A DNA stretch of 64,000 nucleotides from Streptomyces werraensis (GTDB lineage Bacteria; Actinomycetota; Actinomycetes; Streptomycetales; Streptomycetaceae). A model generated the notes under the pieces. That model did not search any database. It was not told the DNA's origin and worked only from the letters and a program-made list of their open reading frames with translations. The DNA is taken from contig BNBX01000014.1 in assembly GCA_014656175.1 (NCBI GenBank), positions 1-64,000 on the forward strand, read 5' to 3'. Within the stretch, counting starts at the first letter, position 1; each line of letters starts with the position of its first letter. Positions 52,925-61,464 of this stretch are shown here, in pieces. The translations under genes and the position numbers were made by a program.

Positions 52925-53488
52925 GTGCAGCTGGTAGTCGCGCGCATCGGCCGCGCCCACGGGATCAAGGGCGAGGTCACCGTCGAGGTCCGCACCGACG
53001 AGCCGGAGCTGAGGCTCGGCCCCGGCGCCGTGCTGGCCACCGACCCGGCCTCCGTCGGGCCGCTCACCATCGCGAGCGGCCGGGTGCACAGCGGCCGCCT
53101 GCTGCTGCGCTTCGAGGGCGTCCATGACCGCACCGGCGCCGAGGCGCTGCGCAACACCCTGCTGATCGCCGACGTCGACCCCGAGGAACTGCCCGAGGGC
53201 GAGGACGAGTACTACGACCACCAGCTGATCGACCTCGACGTCGTCACCAAGGACGGTGAGGAGGTCGGCCGGATCACCGAGATCTCCCACCTGCCCACCC
53301 AGGACCTCTTCGTCGTCGAACGCCCGGACGGCACCGAGGTGTTCGTGCCGTTCGTCGAGGAGATCGTCACCGAGATCGACCTCGAGGAGCAGCGCGCGGT
53401 CATCGACCCGCCGCCCGGTCTGATCGACGACCGCGCCGAGGTCGCCTCCTCCCGCGACGCCGCCGGCACCGGGGACGACGCCCGATGA
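52925..53488 (+). CDS. rimM: Ribosome maturation factor RimM
   Basis: This is a 187-residue 30S maturation factor. The N-terminal barrel ([20 protein letters not shown]) is followed by a PRC-barrel ([14 protein letters not shown], then [21 protein letters not shown]). GTG 52925 is preceded by AGGAGAACG. The stop overlaps the trmD start (ATGA), and the two act on the ribosome and tRNA respectively. Confidence 0.96.
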   Translation: MQLVVARIGRAHGIKGEVTVEVRTDEPELRLGPGAVLATDPASVGPLTIASGRVHSGRLLLRFEGVHDRTGAEALRNTLLIADVDPEELPEGEDEYYDHQLIDLDVVTKDGEEVGRITEISHLPTQDLFVVERPDGTEVFVPFVEEIVTEIDLEEQRAVIDPPPGLIDDRAEVASSRDAAGTGDDAR

Positions 53489-54318
53489 GGCTCGACGTCG
53501 TCACGATCTTCCCCGAGTACCTCGACCCGCTGAACGTCTCCCTGGTCGGCAAGGCGCGCGCCCGCGGCCGGCTCGGCGTGCACGTCCACGACCTGCGCGA
53601 CTGGACGTACGACCGGCACAACACCGTCGACGACACCCCCTACGGCGGCGGTCCCGGCATGGTGATGAAGACCGAGCCCTGGGGGGACGCGCTGGACTCG
53701 GTCCTGGCGGACGGCTACGAGCACGGCGCCCACGAGCCCGCCCTGATCGTGCCCACCCCGAGCGGACGCCCCTTCACCCAGGAACTCGCCGTCCACCTCT
53801 CCGAGCGGCCCTGGCTGATCTTCACCCCGGCCCGCTACGAGGGCATCGACCGCCGCGTCGTCGACGAGTACGCCACCCGCATGCCGGTGTACGAGGTGTC
53901 CATCGGCGACTACGTCCTGGCCGGCGGCGAGGCCGCGGTCCTGGTGATCACCGAGGCCGTGGCGCGGCTGCTCCCCGGTGTCCTCGGCAACGCCGAGTCG
54001 CACCGCGACGACTCCTTCGCGCCCGGCGCCATGGCCAACCTGCTGGAGGGCCCCGTCTACACCAAGCCGCCGGCCTGGCGCGGCCGGGAGATCCCGGACG
54101 TGCTGCTCAGCGGTCACCACGGGAAGATCGCCCGCTGGCGGCGCGACGAGGCGCTGCGGCGGACCACCCTCCACCGCCCCGACCTGATCGAACGCTGCGA
54201 GCCCAAGGCCTTCGACAAGAAGGACCGCGAGATGCTGTCCATCCTCGGCTGGGAACCGGACCCCGCCGGGGAGCCGTACGGCCGATTTTGGCGCAGGACC
54301 GGCGGCGTGGAAGAATAG
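53485..54318 (+). CDS. trmD: tRNA (guanine37-N1)-methyltransferase
   Basis: A 277-residue SPOUT enzyme that methylates G37. [13 protein letters not shown] opens the fold. The trefoil-knot SAM site is [13 protein letters not shown] and [19 protein letters not shown], and the catalytic-domain linker shows [10 protein letters not shown]. It is translationally coupled to rimM. Length is slightly above the usual 250 because of a C-terminal extension. Confidence 0.97.
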   Translation: MRLDVVTIFPEYLDPLNVSLVGKARARGRLGVHVHDLRDWTYDRHNTVDDTPYGGGPGMVMKTEPWGDALDSVLADGYEHGAHEPALIVPTPSGRPFTQELAVHLSERPWLIFTPARYEGIDRRVVDEYATRMPVYEVSIGDYVLAGGEAAVLVITEAVARLLPGVLGNAESHRDDSFAPGAMANLLEGPVYTKPPAWRGREIPDVLLSGHHGKIARWRRDEALRRTTLHRPDLIERCEPKAFDKKDREMLSILGWEPDPAGEPYGRFWRRTGGVEE

Positions 54319-54346
54319 GCCGCTGTTGTGCGCCGTCAGGCGAGCG

Positions 54347-54361
54347 CCCCTGCCGCAGGGG
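54347..54361 (+). other. Hairpin in the trmD-rplS gap
   Basis: CCCCTG-CCG-CAGGGG, a perfect 6-bp stem with a 3-nt loop, lies 29 nt after the trmD stop and 87 nt before rplS. It could be an attenuator or weak terminator separating rplS from the upstream genes, or part of an L19 leader. Confidence 0.45.
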
Positions 54362-54448
54362 GACACGACGCCCGCCCCGCACCGCACAGCCCGATCCGTT
54401 ACCTAGTGCCGTTGATGACCTGCGGCATCAGCGAAGAAAGCAGACGAC

Positions 54449-54799
54449 ATGTCTCACCTGCTCGACTCCGTCGACTCCGCGTCGCTCCGCAGCGACGTCC
54501 CGGACTTCCGTCCCGGCGACACCGTCAACGTCCACGTGCGCGTCATCGAGGGCAACCGCTCCCGTGTGCAGCAGTTCAAGGGCGTCGTGATCCGCCGCCA
54601 GGGTTCCGGCGTGCGCGAGACCTTCACGGTCCGCAAGGTCTCCTTCTCCGTCGGCGTCGAGCGCACCTTCCCGGTGCACACCCCGATCGTGGAGAAGATC
54701 GAGCTCGTCACCAAGGGTGACGTCCGCCGCGCCAAGCTGTACTACCTCCGTGACCTCCGCGGCAAGGCCGCGAAGATCAAGGAGAAGCGCGAGAACTGA
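54449..54799 (+). CDS. rplS: Ribosomal protein bL19
   Basis: A 116-residue L19 at the 30S-50S interface. It has [20 protein letters not shown], then [20 protein letters not shown], and the basic C-terminus. ATG 54449 has GAAAGCAGACG. It follows trmD after a 130-nt gap with a hairpin, and the first signal peptidase gene begins 45 nt after it. Confidence 0.97.
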   Translation: MSHLLDSVDSASLRSDVPDFRPGDTVNVHVRVIEGNRSRVQQFKGVVIRRQGSGVRETFTVRKVSFSVGVERTFPVHTPIVEKIELVTKGDVRRAKLYYLRDLRGKAAKIKEKREN

Positions 54800-54844
54800 G
54801 CGCTTTACCGGCGTCATATCGCGGCCGGATAGCATCTGGCCCCG

Positions 54845-55588
54845 ATGGACACCGAAGCACAGCCGACGGAGCGCGACCGCTCCCTCCCCCCGGACCCCGA
54901 GGACTCCTCGGGCACGCCGGGGACGGAGGGGCGGTCGCGTTCCGCGTTGGTGCCGCGCTTCACGGACCGGCTGCCCGGCGGGCGGACCACCCTGACCCTG
55001 CTGCTCTGCCTGCTGTTCCTGCTGACGGTCAACCTGTTCGTGGCGCGGCCCTTCGAGATCCCGAGCGGGTCGATGGAGAAGGGATTGAGGGTCGGGGACC
55101 GCGTTCTCGTAAACAAGTTGGCATACACCTTCGGCGACGGGCCGGCCCGCGGCGACGTGATTGTGTTCGACGGCTCCGGGTATTTCGGTGACGCCGACTA
55201 CATCAAACGGGTTGTCGGGGTGGGCGGGGACCATGTCGTCTGCTGTGACGGGGAGGGGAGGATCCGGGTGAACGGCCGGTCGGTCGACGAGTCGGGCTTC
55301 CTGTTCCCCGGCGACAGCCCCTCCACGGTGCGCTTCGACGTGGTCGTGCCCGAGGGGCGGCTGTTCGTCCTCGGAGACCACCGCGGCAGCTCCAGCGACT
55401 CGCGCGACCGCCTCGGGTCGCCCGGGGGCGGGATGGTGCCGGTGGAGAAGGTCGTCGGGCGCGCGGAGGCCGTCGTGTGGCCGTTCGGCCGTGCCGGCCG
55501 CCTGGAGCCGACGGACGCGTACGCGAAGGTGCCGGCGGGGGAGGCATCCGCGCACGCGGCAGCTCCGACGGGAGGCGGCCATGGGTAA
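54845..55588 (+). CDS. sipW: Type I signal peptidase, first of four (SipW-like)
   Basis: A 247-residue membrane peptidase. A cytoplasmic N-terminus is followed by one helix (TTLTLLLCLLFLLTVNLFVA, about 49-68), then the serine box PFEIPSGSMEKGL and the lysine box YIKRVVGVGGDHV of the Ser-Lys dyad. The later boxes are VLGDHRGSSSDSRDR. It cleaves signal peptides after Sec or Tat export. There is no C-terminal helix. The stop overlaps the next gene by 8 nt. The name follows order in the S. lividans sipWXYZ cluster (literature). Confidence 0.93.
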   Translation: MDTEAQPTERDRSLPPDPEDSSGTPGTEGRSRSALVPRFTDRLPGGRTTLTLLLCLLFLLTVNLFVARPFEIPSGSMEKGLRVGDRVLVNKLAYTFGDGPARGDVIVFDGSGYFGDADYIKRVVGVGGDHVVCCDGEGRIRVNGRSVDESGFLFPGDSPSTVRFDVVVPEGRLFVLGDHRGSSSDSRDRLGSPGGGMVPVEKVVGRAEAVVWPFGRAGRLEPTDAYAKVPAGEASAHAAAPTGGGHG

Positions 55589-56681
55589 CCGCGGCAAGCC
55601 CCGCGGCGTGCCGGCGAGCGCCGCCGAGAACCTGCTGCCCACCGGTGCCCGGCGGGCCGTCGCCCCGGGATCCGGCCGCACCCGCGCCGAGCGCCGCAAG
55701 CTGCAGCGCAAGGTCAAGCGCCGCCGCAGGCGCAGCGCCGTCAAGGAGATCCCCCTCCTCATCGGCGTCGCCGTCCTGATCGCGCTGGTGCTGAAGACGT
55801 TCCTCGTGCAGGCGTTCGTCATCCCGTCCGGCTCCATGGAGCAGACCATCCAGATCGGCGACCGCGTCCTCGTCGACAAGCTCACCCCCTGGTTCGGGTC
55901 CAGGCCGCAGCGCGGTGACGTCGTCGTGTTCAAGGACCCCGGCGGCTGGCTCCAGGACGAGCGGACCACGGTGAAGAAGGAGGACCCGGTCGGCGTCAAG
56001 CAGATCAAGGAGGGCCTCACCTTCATCGGTCTGCTGCCGTCGGAGAACGAGAAGGACCTGATCAAGCGGGTCGTCGGCGTCGGCGGCGACCGCGTGCAGT
56101 GCTGCGACGCCCAGGGCCGCGTCACCGTCAACGGCGTTCCCCTGAACGAGGACTACCTCTACCCCGGCAACGCCCCCTCGCTGACGCCCTTCGACGTCAC
56201 CGTGCCGGAGGGCCGCCTGTGGGTGATGGGGGACCACCGCGCCAACTCCGCGGACTCCCGCTCGCACCAGGACACCGACTACGGCGGCACCGTCTCCGAG
56301 GACGAGGTGGTGGGCCGCGCCATGGTCATCGCCTGGCCCCTCGGCCACTGGAACACGCTCGACGAGCCCACGACATACGCCTCCGTGTCCGACTCGGCGC
56401 CCGGGTCGATCGCCGGGACGCCGCCGTCGCATAGGGTTGCCCCGGACGATCCCGGACAGCGTGAAGAGATTGTCCAGCTCCCGAGCCCTGCGGAACTCCC
56501 GCTCGTTATGGGAGTGGTGGGCCTGCGCCGGGCATGGCGCGGGCGGCGGCAGAGAGTGAGGAGTCGGCGTGGGGGATGTGGCGGTAGGCGCACGGTCCGG
56601 TCAGGGAGGCGAGGAGCACCGCGGACGCTCCGCGGGGCCGGGCGACCCGGACGCGGGCCACGCCGCGTTCTCCGGGAGTGA
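55581..56681 (+). CDS. sipX: Type I signal peptidase, second of four (SipX-like), with Arg-rich tail
   Basis: A 366-residue peptidase. The basic N-terminus (KLQRKVKRRRRRSAVKE) is followed by a helix, the Ser box FVIPSGSMEQTIQIGDRVLV and the Lys box LIKRVVGVGGDRV; VMGDHRANSADSR is present. A 35-residue insert lies between the boxes (about 125-160). The C-terminus has a short hydrophobic piece (LPLVMGVVGL), then about 45 Arg/Gly-rich residues encoded by DNA that also encodes the start of the next peptidase. I recall S. lividans SipX as about 320 residues, so this tail may be an extension. Confidence 0.9.
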   Translation: MGNRGKPRGVPASAAENLLPTGARRAVAPGSGRTRAERRKLQRKVKRRRRRSAVKEIPLLIGVAVLIALVLKTFLVQAFVIPSGSMEQTIQIGDRVLVDKLTPWFGSRPQRGDVVVFKDPGGWLQDERTTVKKEDPVGVKQIKEGLTFIGLLPSENEKDLIKRVVGVGGDRVQCCDAQGRVTVNGVPLNEDYLYPGNAPSLTPFDVTVPEGRLWVMGDHRANSADSRSHQDTDYGGTVSEDEVVGRAMVIAWPLGHWNTLDEPTTYASVSDSAPGSIAGTPPSHRVAPDDPGQREEIVQLPSPAELPLVMGVVGLRRAWRGRRQRVRSRRGGCGGRRTVRSGRRGAPRTLRGAGRPGRGPRRVLRE

Positions 56682-57537
56682 CGAGCGTGCGGTCGAGGAC
56701 GGCGGAGTGAACGAGGACGGGACGCGGACCGGCGGCCAGGAACCGGACGGTTCGGAGAAGGACCGGCCGAAGAAGCAGCAGCGCTCCTTCTGGAAGGAGC
56801 TGCCGATCCTCATCGGTATCGCCCTCGTCCTGGCGCTGCTGATCAAGACGTTCCTCGTCCAGGCGTTCTCGATCCCCTCCGACTCGATGCAGAACACCCT
56901 CCAGCAGGGTGACCGGGTCCTGGTCGACAAGCTGACCCCGTGGTTCGGCTCCGAGCCCGAGCGCGGCGAGGTCGTCGTCTTCCACGACCCCGACAACTGG
57001 CTGGCGGGCGAGCCGACCCCCGACCCCAACGCGCTGCAGAAGGCCCTCAGCTTCATCGGCCTGATGCCGTCCGCGGAGGAGAAGGACCTGATCAAGCGGG
57101 TCATCGGGGTCGGCGGCGACACGGTCGAGTGCAAGGGCACCGGCCCGCTGAAGGTCAACGGCAAGGCGCTCAACGAGCCCTACGTGTACCCGGGCAACAC
57201 CCCGTGCAGCCAGGACGACCAGGGCGGCCAGTTCAAGGTGAAGGTCCCCGAGGGCCACATCTGGGTCATGGGCGACCACCGGCAGAACTCGCGGGACTCC
57301 CGCTACAACACGGCCGACGAGAACCAGGGCTTCGTCCCCGTCGACAAGGTCGTCGGCCGCGCCGTGGTCATCGCCTGGCCGATCAACCGCTGGACCAACC
57401 TGCCCGTCCCCGACACCTTCGACCAGCCGGGTCTGAACACCCCGGCGCAGGACGCGGCGGCCCTGACGGTCGCGCCTCCCGCGCTCGCGCTGGCCGGTGC
57501 GGTGCCGTTCGCGCTGTGGCGGCGCCGTCGCGCCTGA
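56569..57537 (+). CDS. sipY: Type I signal peptidase, third of four (SipY-like)
   Basis: A 322-residue peptidase from GTG 56569 with GTGAGGAG upstream. The acidic/Gly-rich N-terminus (about 1-70) is followed by a helix (LPILIGIALVLALLIKTFL), the Ser box FSIPSDSMQNTLQQGDRVLV and the Lys box LIKRVIGVGGDTV. VMGDHRQNSRDSR is present, and a C-terminal helix (APPALALAGAVPFALW) ends in Arg residues. The first 113 nt overlap the sipX tail in a different frame. Confidence 0.93.
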   Translation: MGDVAVGARSGQGGEEHRGRSAGPGDPDAGHAAFSGSDERAVEDGGVNEDGTRTGGQEPDGSEKDRPKKQQRSFWKELPILIGIALVLALLIKTFLVQAFSIPSDSMQNTLQQGDRVLVDKLTPWFGSEPERGEVVVFHDPDNWLAGEPTPDPNALQKALSFIGLMPSAEEKDLIKRVIGVGGDTVECKGTGPLKVNGKALNEPYVYPGNTPCSQDDQGGQFKVKVPEGHIWVMGDHRQNSRDSRYNTADENQGFVPVDKVVGRAVVIAWPINRWTNLPVPDTFDQPGLNTPAQDAAALTVAPPALALAGAVPFALWRRRRA

Positions 57538-57546
57538 CGGCAGGGA

Positions 57547-57572
57547 CCCGCGCCCCGGAGAGAGGGCGCGGG
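57547..57572 (+). terminator. Terminator between sipY and sipZ
   Basis: CCCGCGCCC (57547-57555) pairs with GGGCGCGGG (57564-57572) across an 8-nt loop. It ends the sipW-X-Y operon. Confidence 0.75.
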
Positions 57573-57577
57573 GAGGG

Positions 57578-57607
57578 CTGACCCGCCCGGGTACCGCCGG
57601 GTAGGGT
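57578..57607 (+). promoter_or_regulatory. sipZ promoter
   Basis: CTGACC (57578-57583), an 18-nt spacer and TAGGGT (57602-57607). The -10 ends 7 nt before ATG 57615 with no ribosome-binding site, consistent with a leaderless mRNA starting at the ATG. A separate promoter for sipZ agrees with the operon split reported for S. lividans. Confidence 0.55.
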
Positions 57608-57614
57608 GCCGCCC

Positions 57615-58388
57615 ATGAGTGGTCAGAGCACGACGCGTACGGTCCCGGGCAGCGGCGGTTCCGGCACGGCACGGAGCGGCCGGACCGGGCAGGTGCTGTC
57701 CAACGTGGCCGTCGCGCTCGGGCTGGTGCTGTTCCTCGGCGGGTTCGCCTGGGGAGCCGTGGTCTACCGGCCCTACACCGTGCCGACCACCTCGATGGCC
57801 CCGACGATCGACGCCGGCGAGCGGGTGCTGGCGGAGCGCGTCGACGGCGGCGAGGTCCGCCGCGGCGACGTCGTCGTCTTCCGGGACGCCACCTGGTCGA
57901 ACGCGCCCATGGTGAAGCGGGTCGTCGCCGTCGGCGGCGACACCGTCTCCTGCTGCGAGGACGGCAAGCTCACGGTCAACGGCAAGGAGATCGACGAACC
58001 GTATCTCCCCGACGACCCGATGGCGCGGTCCGCCGTCTTCCCCGAGGTGACCGTGCCGAAGGGACGCCTGTTCCTGCTCGGCGACGAGCGCTCCGGATCG
58101 GTCGACTCCACGGCCCATCTGACCGACGCCGCCAGCGGCACCGTCGCCCGCGACGCCGTCCAGGCCCGCGTGGACGCCGTCGTCTGGCCGATGGACGGCA
58201 TGCTCGCCAAGCCCGCCGGCTTCGAGACCCTCGGCCCGCTCTCCTCACCGGGACCGCTGCCGAGCGTGCTCGCCGCGGTGGTCGGCGGAGCGGTGCTGGT
58301 GCTCGCGGGAGCCGCCTACGGGCCGCTGGCCAGGCGCGCTGCCGCCTCCCGGGCCCGGAGCGCCGCGGGGAGCACCGGTGGCCGCTGA
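57615..58388 (+). CDS. sipZ: Type I signal peptidase, fourth of four (SipZ-like)
   Basis: A 257-residue peptidase with helix LSNVAVALGLVLFLGGFAWG, Ser box YTVPTTSMAPTIDAGERVLA, Lys box MVKRVVAVGGDTV, LLGDERSGSVDS and a C-terminal helix (SVLAAVVGGAVLVLAG). It is more divergent than the other three. ATG 57615 is chosen because a -10-like TAGGGT lies 7 nt upstream; GTG 57606 would add three residues. It starts a second operon whose next gene overlaps it by 11 nt. Confidence 0.93.
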   Translation: MSGQSTTRTVPGSGGSGTARSGRTGQVLSNVAVALGLVLFLGGFAWGAVVYRPYTVPTTSMAPTIDAGERVLAERVDGGEVRRGDVVVFRDATWSNAPMVKRVVAVGGDTVSCCEDGKLTVNGKEIDEPYLPDDPMARSAVFPEVTVPKGRLFLLGDERSGSVDSTAHLTDAASGTVARDAVQARVDAVVWPMDGMLAKPAGFETLGPLSSPGPLPSVLAAVVGGAVLVLAGAAYGPLARRAAASRARSAAGSTGGR

Positions 58389-58905
58389 GCCGGCGCCCGC
58401 CGCACCGGACTCGTACACGGGCGGGCTGCGCAGGGTCGCCCGGGTGGTGCTGCTCGACCCCGAGGACCGCATCCTGCTGCTCCACGGCCACGAACCGGAC
58501 GACCCCGGCACCGACTGGTGGTTCACGCCCGGCGGCGGGGTGGAGGGCGACGAGACCCGTGAACAGGCCGCCCTCAGGGAACTCGCCGAGGAGACCGGCA
58601 TCACCGACGTCGAACTCGGCCCCGTGCTGTGGCGGCGGCGCTGCTCCTTCCCGTTCGCGGGTCGCCAGTGGGACCAGGACGAGTGGTACTACCTGGCCCG
58701 CACGACGCAGACGGCCACCGCCGCGACGGCCCTGACCGAGCTGGAACGGCGCAGTGTCGCCGGAGCTCGCTGGTGGACCTGCCCGGAACTGTCGCACGCC
58801 CGTGAGACGGTGTACCCGACCAAGCTCGCCGGGCTGCTGCGGACACTGCTCGACGAAGGCCCCCCGGCCGCGCCCGTGACCCTGGACACCGAAATCGTCC
58901 GGTGA
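58378..58905 (+). CDS. NUDIX hydrolase
   Basis: This is a 175-residue NUDIX pyrophosphatase. The full Nudix box G-x5-E-x7-REUxEExGU is present (GGVEGDETREQAALRELAEE, then TGI). The strands before it (RVVLLDPEDRILLLHGHEP) and WDQDEWYYLARTTQ afterwards are typical. The nucleotide or other diphosphate substrate is not predictable. GTG 58378 overlaps the sipZ stop by 11 nt. Confidence 0.92.
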   Translation: MAAEPAPAAPDSYTGGLRRVARVVLLDPEDRILLLHGHEPDDPGTDWWFTPGGGVEGDETREQAALRELAEETGITDVELGPVLWRRRCSFPFAGRQWDQDEWYYLARTTQTATAATALTELERRSVAGARWWTCPELSHARETVYPTKLAGLLRTLLDEGPPAAPVTLDTEIVR

Positions 58906-58958
58906 CTCCCGGGACTGGCGCACAATGGTGGGATCGCACGGCTGAAGGGGAACATGCC

Positions 58959-59267
58959 ATGAGCGCCGAGGACCTCGAGAAGTACGAGACCGAGATGGAG
59001 CTGAAGCTCTACCGGGAGTACCGCGATGTCGTCGGTCTGTTCAAATACGTGATCGAGACCGAGCGGCGCTTCTACCTCACCAACGACTACGAGATGCAGG
59101 TCCACTCGGTGCAGGGCGAGGTGTTCTTCGAGGTCTCCATGGCGGACGCCTGGGTCTGGGACATGTACCGGCCGGCCCGCTTCGTGAAGCAGGTGCGCGT
59201 GCTCACGTTCAAGGACGTGAACATCGAGGAGCTCAACAAGAGCGACCTGGAGCTGCCGAGCGGGTGA
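58959..59267 (+). CDS. DUF2469 family protein
   Basis: A 102-residue protein of an actinobacterial family of unknown function. SAEDLEKYETEMELKLYREY leads into VIETERRFYLTNDYEMQVH and DAWVWDMYRPARFVKQVRVL. It is acidic, cytoplasmic, with no catalytic motif. GAAGGGG precedes ATG 58959. It is normally linked to signal-peptidase and yraN genes, as here. CACAAT at 58921 may mark an additional promoter. Confidence 0.9.
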   Translation: MSAEDLEKYETEMELKLYREYRDVVGLFKYVIETERRFYLTNDYEMQVHSVQGEVFFEVSMADAWVWDMYRPARFVKQVRVLTFKDVNIEELNKSDLELPSG

Positions 59268-59394
59268 GGCCGTGCTGAGGCCTCGAAGTTCACCCTCGCG
59301 GGTGGCGGGGTTGTCCACAGTCGCCGGGTTGTGCACGGGGCCCGGCGGGAGTCCCCGGTGATGCGTGACGGTTGGCGCCGGAGGTGGTGCCGAC

Positions 59395-59841
59395 ATGGAC
59401 GCACGGCAGGACACGCAGGTACGGGACGGCCAGGGGGCCGGTCACGGGCGCGCGGCTCAGGATGAGCCGGGCCGCGGCGGGCAGGCCCGCGGGGCGCTCG
59501 GCAGGTACGGGGAGACACTGGCCGCGCGGCGGCTGACCCGGGACGGGATGACGGTGCTGGCGCGCAACTGGCGCTGCGGCAGGACCGGTGAGATCGACAT
59601 CGTGGCGCGGGACGGCGACGCCCTGGTCGTCTGCGAGGTGAAGACCCGCCGCGCCGGATCCTTCCAGCACCCCATGGCGGCGATCACCCCGGCCAAGGCC
59701 GGCCGGCTGCGGGGCCTCGCGGAGCGCTGGCTCCAGGAACACGGGGGAGCACCGCCCGGCGGCGTCCGCATCGACCTGGTCGGCGTGCTGCTCCCGAGGC
59801 GCGGCGCCCCCGTCGTCGAGCACGTCAGGGGGGTGGCCTGA
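59395..59841 (+). CDS. yraN: UPF0102 (YraN-like) nuclease-fold protein
   Basis: A 148-residue protein. Its PD-(D/E)XK-like core reads [44 protein letters not shown]. Acidic residues and the Lys match Holliday-junction-resolvase-like nucleases, but activity in this family is unproven. ATG 59395 has GGAGGTGG. ComM starts at the base after the stop, and DprA follows, forming a yraN-comM-dprA operon for DNA handling. Confidence 0.92.
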   Translation: MDARQDTQVRDGQGAGHGRAAQDEPGRGGQARGALGRYGETLAARRLTRDGMTVLARNWRCGRTGEIDIVARDGDALVVCEVKTRRAGSFQHPMAAITPAKAGRLRGLAERWLQEHGGAPPGGVRIDLVGVLLPRRGAPVVEHVRGVA

Positions 59842-61464
59842 ATGGGATTCGCGCGTACGTGTTCGGTGACGCTCGTCGGCGTCGAGGGCGTGGTCGTCGA
59901 GGTGCAGGCCGACCTGGAGCCGGGAGTCGCCGCGTTCACGCTGGTGGGGCTGCCGGACAAGAGCCTGACGGAGAGCCGCGACCGGGTCAGGGCCGCCGTG
60001 GTCAACTCGGGCGGCGAGTGGCCGCAGAAGAAGCTCACCGTGGGACTGAGCCCGGCGTCGGTGCCGAAGGCCGGCAGCGGTTTCGATCTCGCCGTCGCCT
60101 GCGCCGTCCTCGGCGCCTCGGAGCGGATCGATCCCCGCGTCCTCCCGGACATCGTGATGATCGGCGAGCTGGGCCTGGACGGCCGGGTGCGGCCGGTGCG
60201 CGGCATCCTGCCGGCGGTGCTGGCCGCGGCGGACGCGGGCTTCGAGCAGGTGGTCGTGCCGGAGTGCGCCGCCGCGGAGGCCGCCCTGGTGCCGGGGGTG
60301 TCCGTGCTGGGCGTACGCAGCCTGCGCCAGCTCGTCGCGGTCCTCACCGACGAGCCGGTGCCCGACGAGGAGCCCCAGGAGCCGGACCGCCCCGATCCGC
60401 TGATGGCGGGGCTGTGCGACCCCGGCAGCGGAGCGATCACCGGAATGGGCGGCGGCCCCGGCCGGCACGACCAGGGACTCGACCTCGCCGACGTCGTGGG
60501 CCAGCACACGGCGCGCACGGCGGTCGAGGTGGCCGCGGCGGGCGGGCACCACCTTTTCCTCGAAGGCCCGCCCGGCGCCGGCAAGACCATGCTTGCCGAG
60601 CGCATGCCGTCCATCCTGCCGCCGCTGGACCGCCACGCGTCCCTGGAAGTGACGGCCGTGCACTCGGTGGCGGGCCTGCTGCCGCCGGGCCGGCCCTTGA
60701 TCGACACAGCGCCCTACTGCGCCCCGCACCACTCGGCCACCATGCAGGCCCTCGTGGGCGGCGGCCCGGGGACGGCGCGGCCGGGAGCGGTCTCCCTGTC
60801 CCACCGGGGTGTCCTGTTCCTGGACGAGACCCCCGAGTTCAGCAGCAGGGCGCTGGACGCCCTGCGCCAGCCGCTGGAGGCCGGGCACGTGGTCATCGCG
60901 CGCAGCGCCGGCGTCGTGCGCTTCCCGGCGCGCTTCCTGATGGTGCTCGCCGCCAATCCCTGTCCTTGCGGCCGGTTCTCGCGCACGGACGACCGGTGCG
61001 AGTGCCCGCCCTCGGCGATCCGCCGCTACCAGGCCCGGCTCTCCGGACCGCTGCTCGACCGGGTCGACCTGCGGGTCGAGGTGGACGCCGTCACCCGTGG
61101 CGAGCTGACCGCGGTCGGCGCCCGGGGTGAGACCACGGCGGTGGTCGCCGACCGGGTGCGGTCGGCCCGCGACCGCGCGGCCGCGCGGTTCCACGGCACC
61201 CCCTGGCGCCTCAACAGCGAGATCCCGGGGCGGGAGCTGCGCAGCCGCTGGCAGGCCGCGCCGGGCGCCATGGACGAGGCCGAGCGGAGTCTGGAGCGGG
61301 GCCTGCTGACCGCGCGGGGTATCGACCGCGTGCTGCGGGTCGCCTGGACGGTCGCCGACCTGTCCGGCCACGACCGCCCCGACGCAGGCGATGTCGCGCT
61401 CGCGCTGCAGTTGCGGACGGGTGTGCCGCGTGGGGTGCCGATGGTGATCGGGGCGGGGGTATGA
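59842..61464 (+). CDS. comM: ComM/YifB-family AAA+ ATPase (Mg-chelatase-like)
   Basis: A 540-residue protein. The N-terminal ChlI-like/Lon-substrate domain (VGVEGVVVEVQADLEPGVAA, AGSGFDLAVACAVL) precedes the AAA+ core: Walker A LEGPPGAGKTMLAERMPSIL, Walker B GVLFLDETPEFSS, and arginine-rich sensor regions. A cysteine motif lies in NPCPCGRFSRTDDRCECP. ComM is a branch-migration helicase in natural transformation of other bacteria. The stop overlaps dprA (ATGA). Confidence 0.95.
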   Translation: MGFARTCSVTLVGVEGVVVEVQADLEPGVAAFTLVGLPDKSLTESRDRVRAAVVNSGGEWPQKKLTVGLSPASVPKAGSGFDLAVACAVLGASERIDPRVLPDIVMIGELGLDGRVRPVRGILPAVLAAADAGFEQVVVPECAAAEAALVPGVSVLGVRSLRQLVAVLTDEPVPDEEPQEPDRPDPLMAGLCDPGSGAITGMGGGPGRHDQGLDLADVVGQHTARTAVEVAAAGGHHLFLEGPPGAGKTMLAERMPSILPPLDRHASLEVTAVHSVAGLLPPGRPLIDTAPYCAPHHSATMQALVGGGPGTARPGAVSLSHRGVLFLDETPEFSSRALDALRQPLEAGHVVIARSAGVVRFPARFLMVLAANPCPCGRFSRTDDRCECPPSAIRRYQARLSGPLLDRVDLRVEVDAVTRGELTAVGARGETTAVVADRVRSARDRAAARFHGTPWRLNSEIPGRELRSRWQAAPGAMDEAERSLERGLLTARGIDRVLRVAWTVADLSGHDRPDAGDVALALQLRTGVPRGVPMVIGAGV

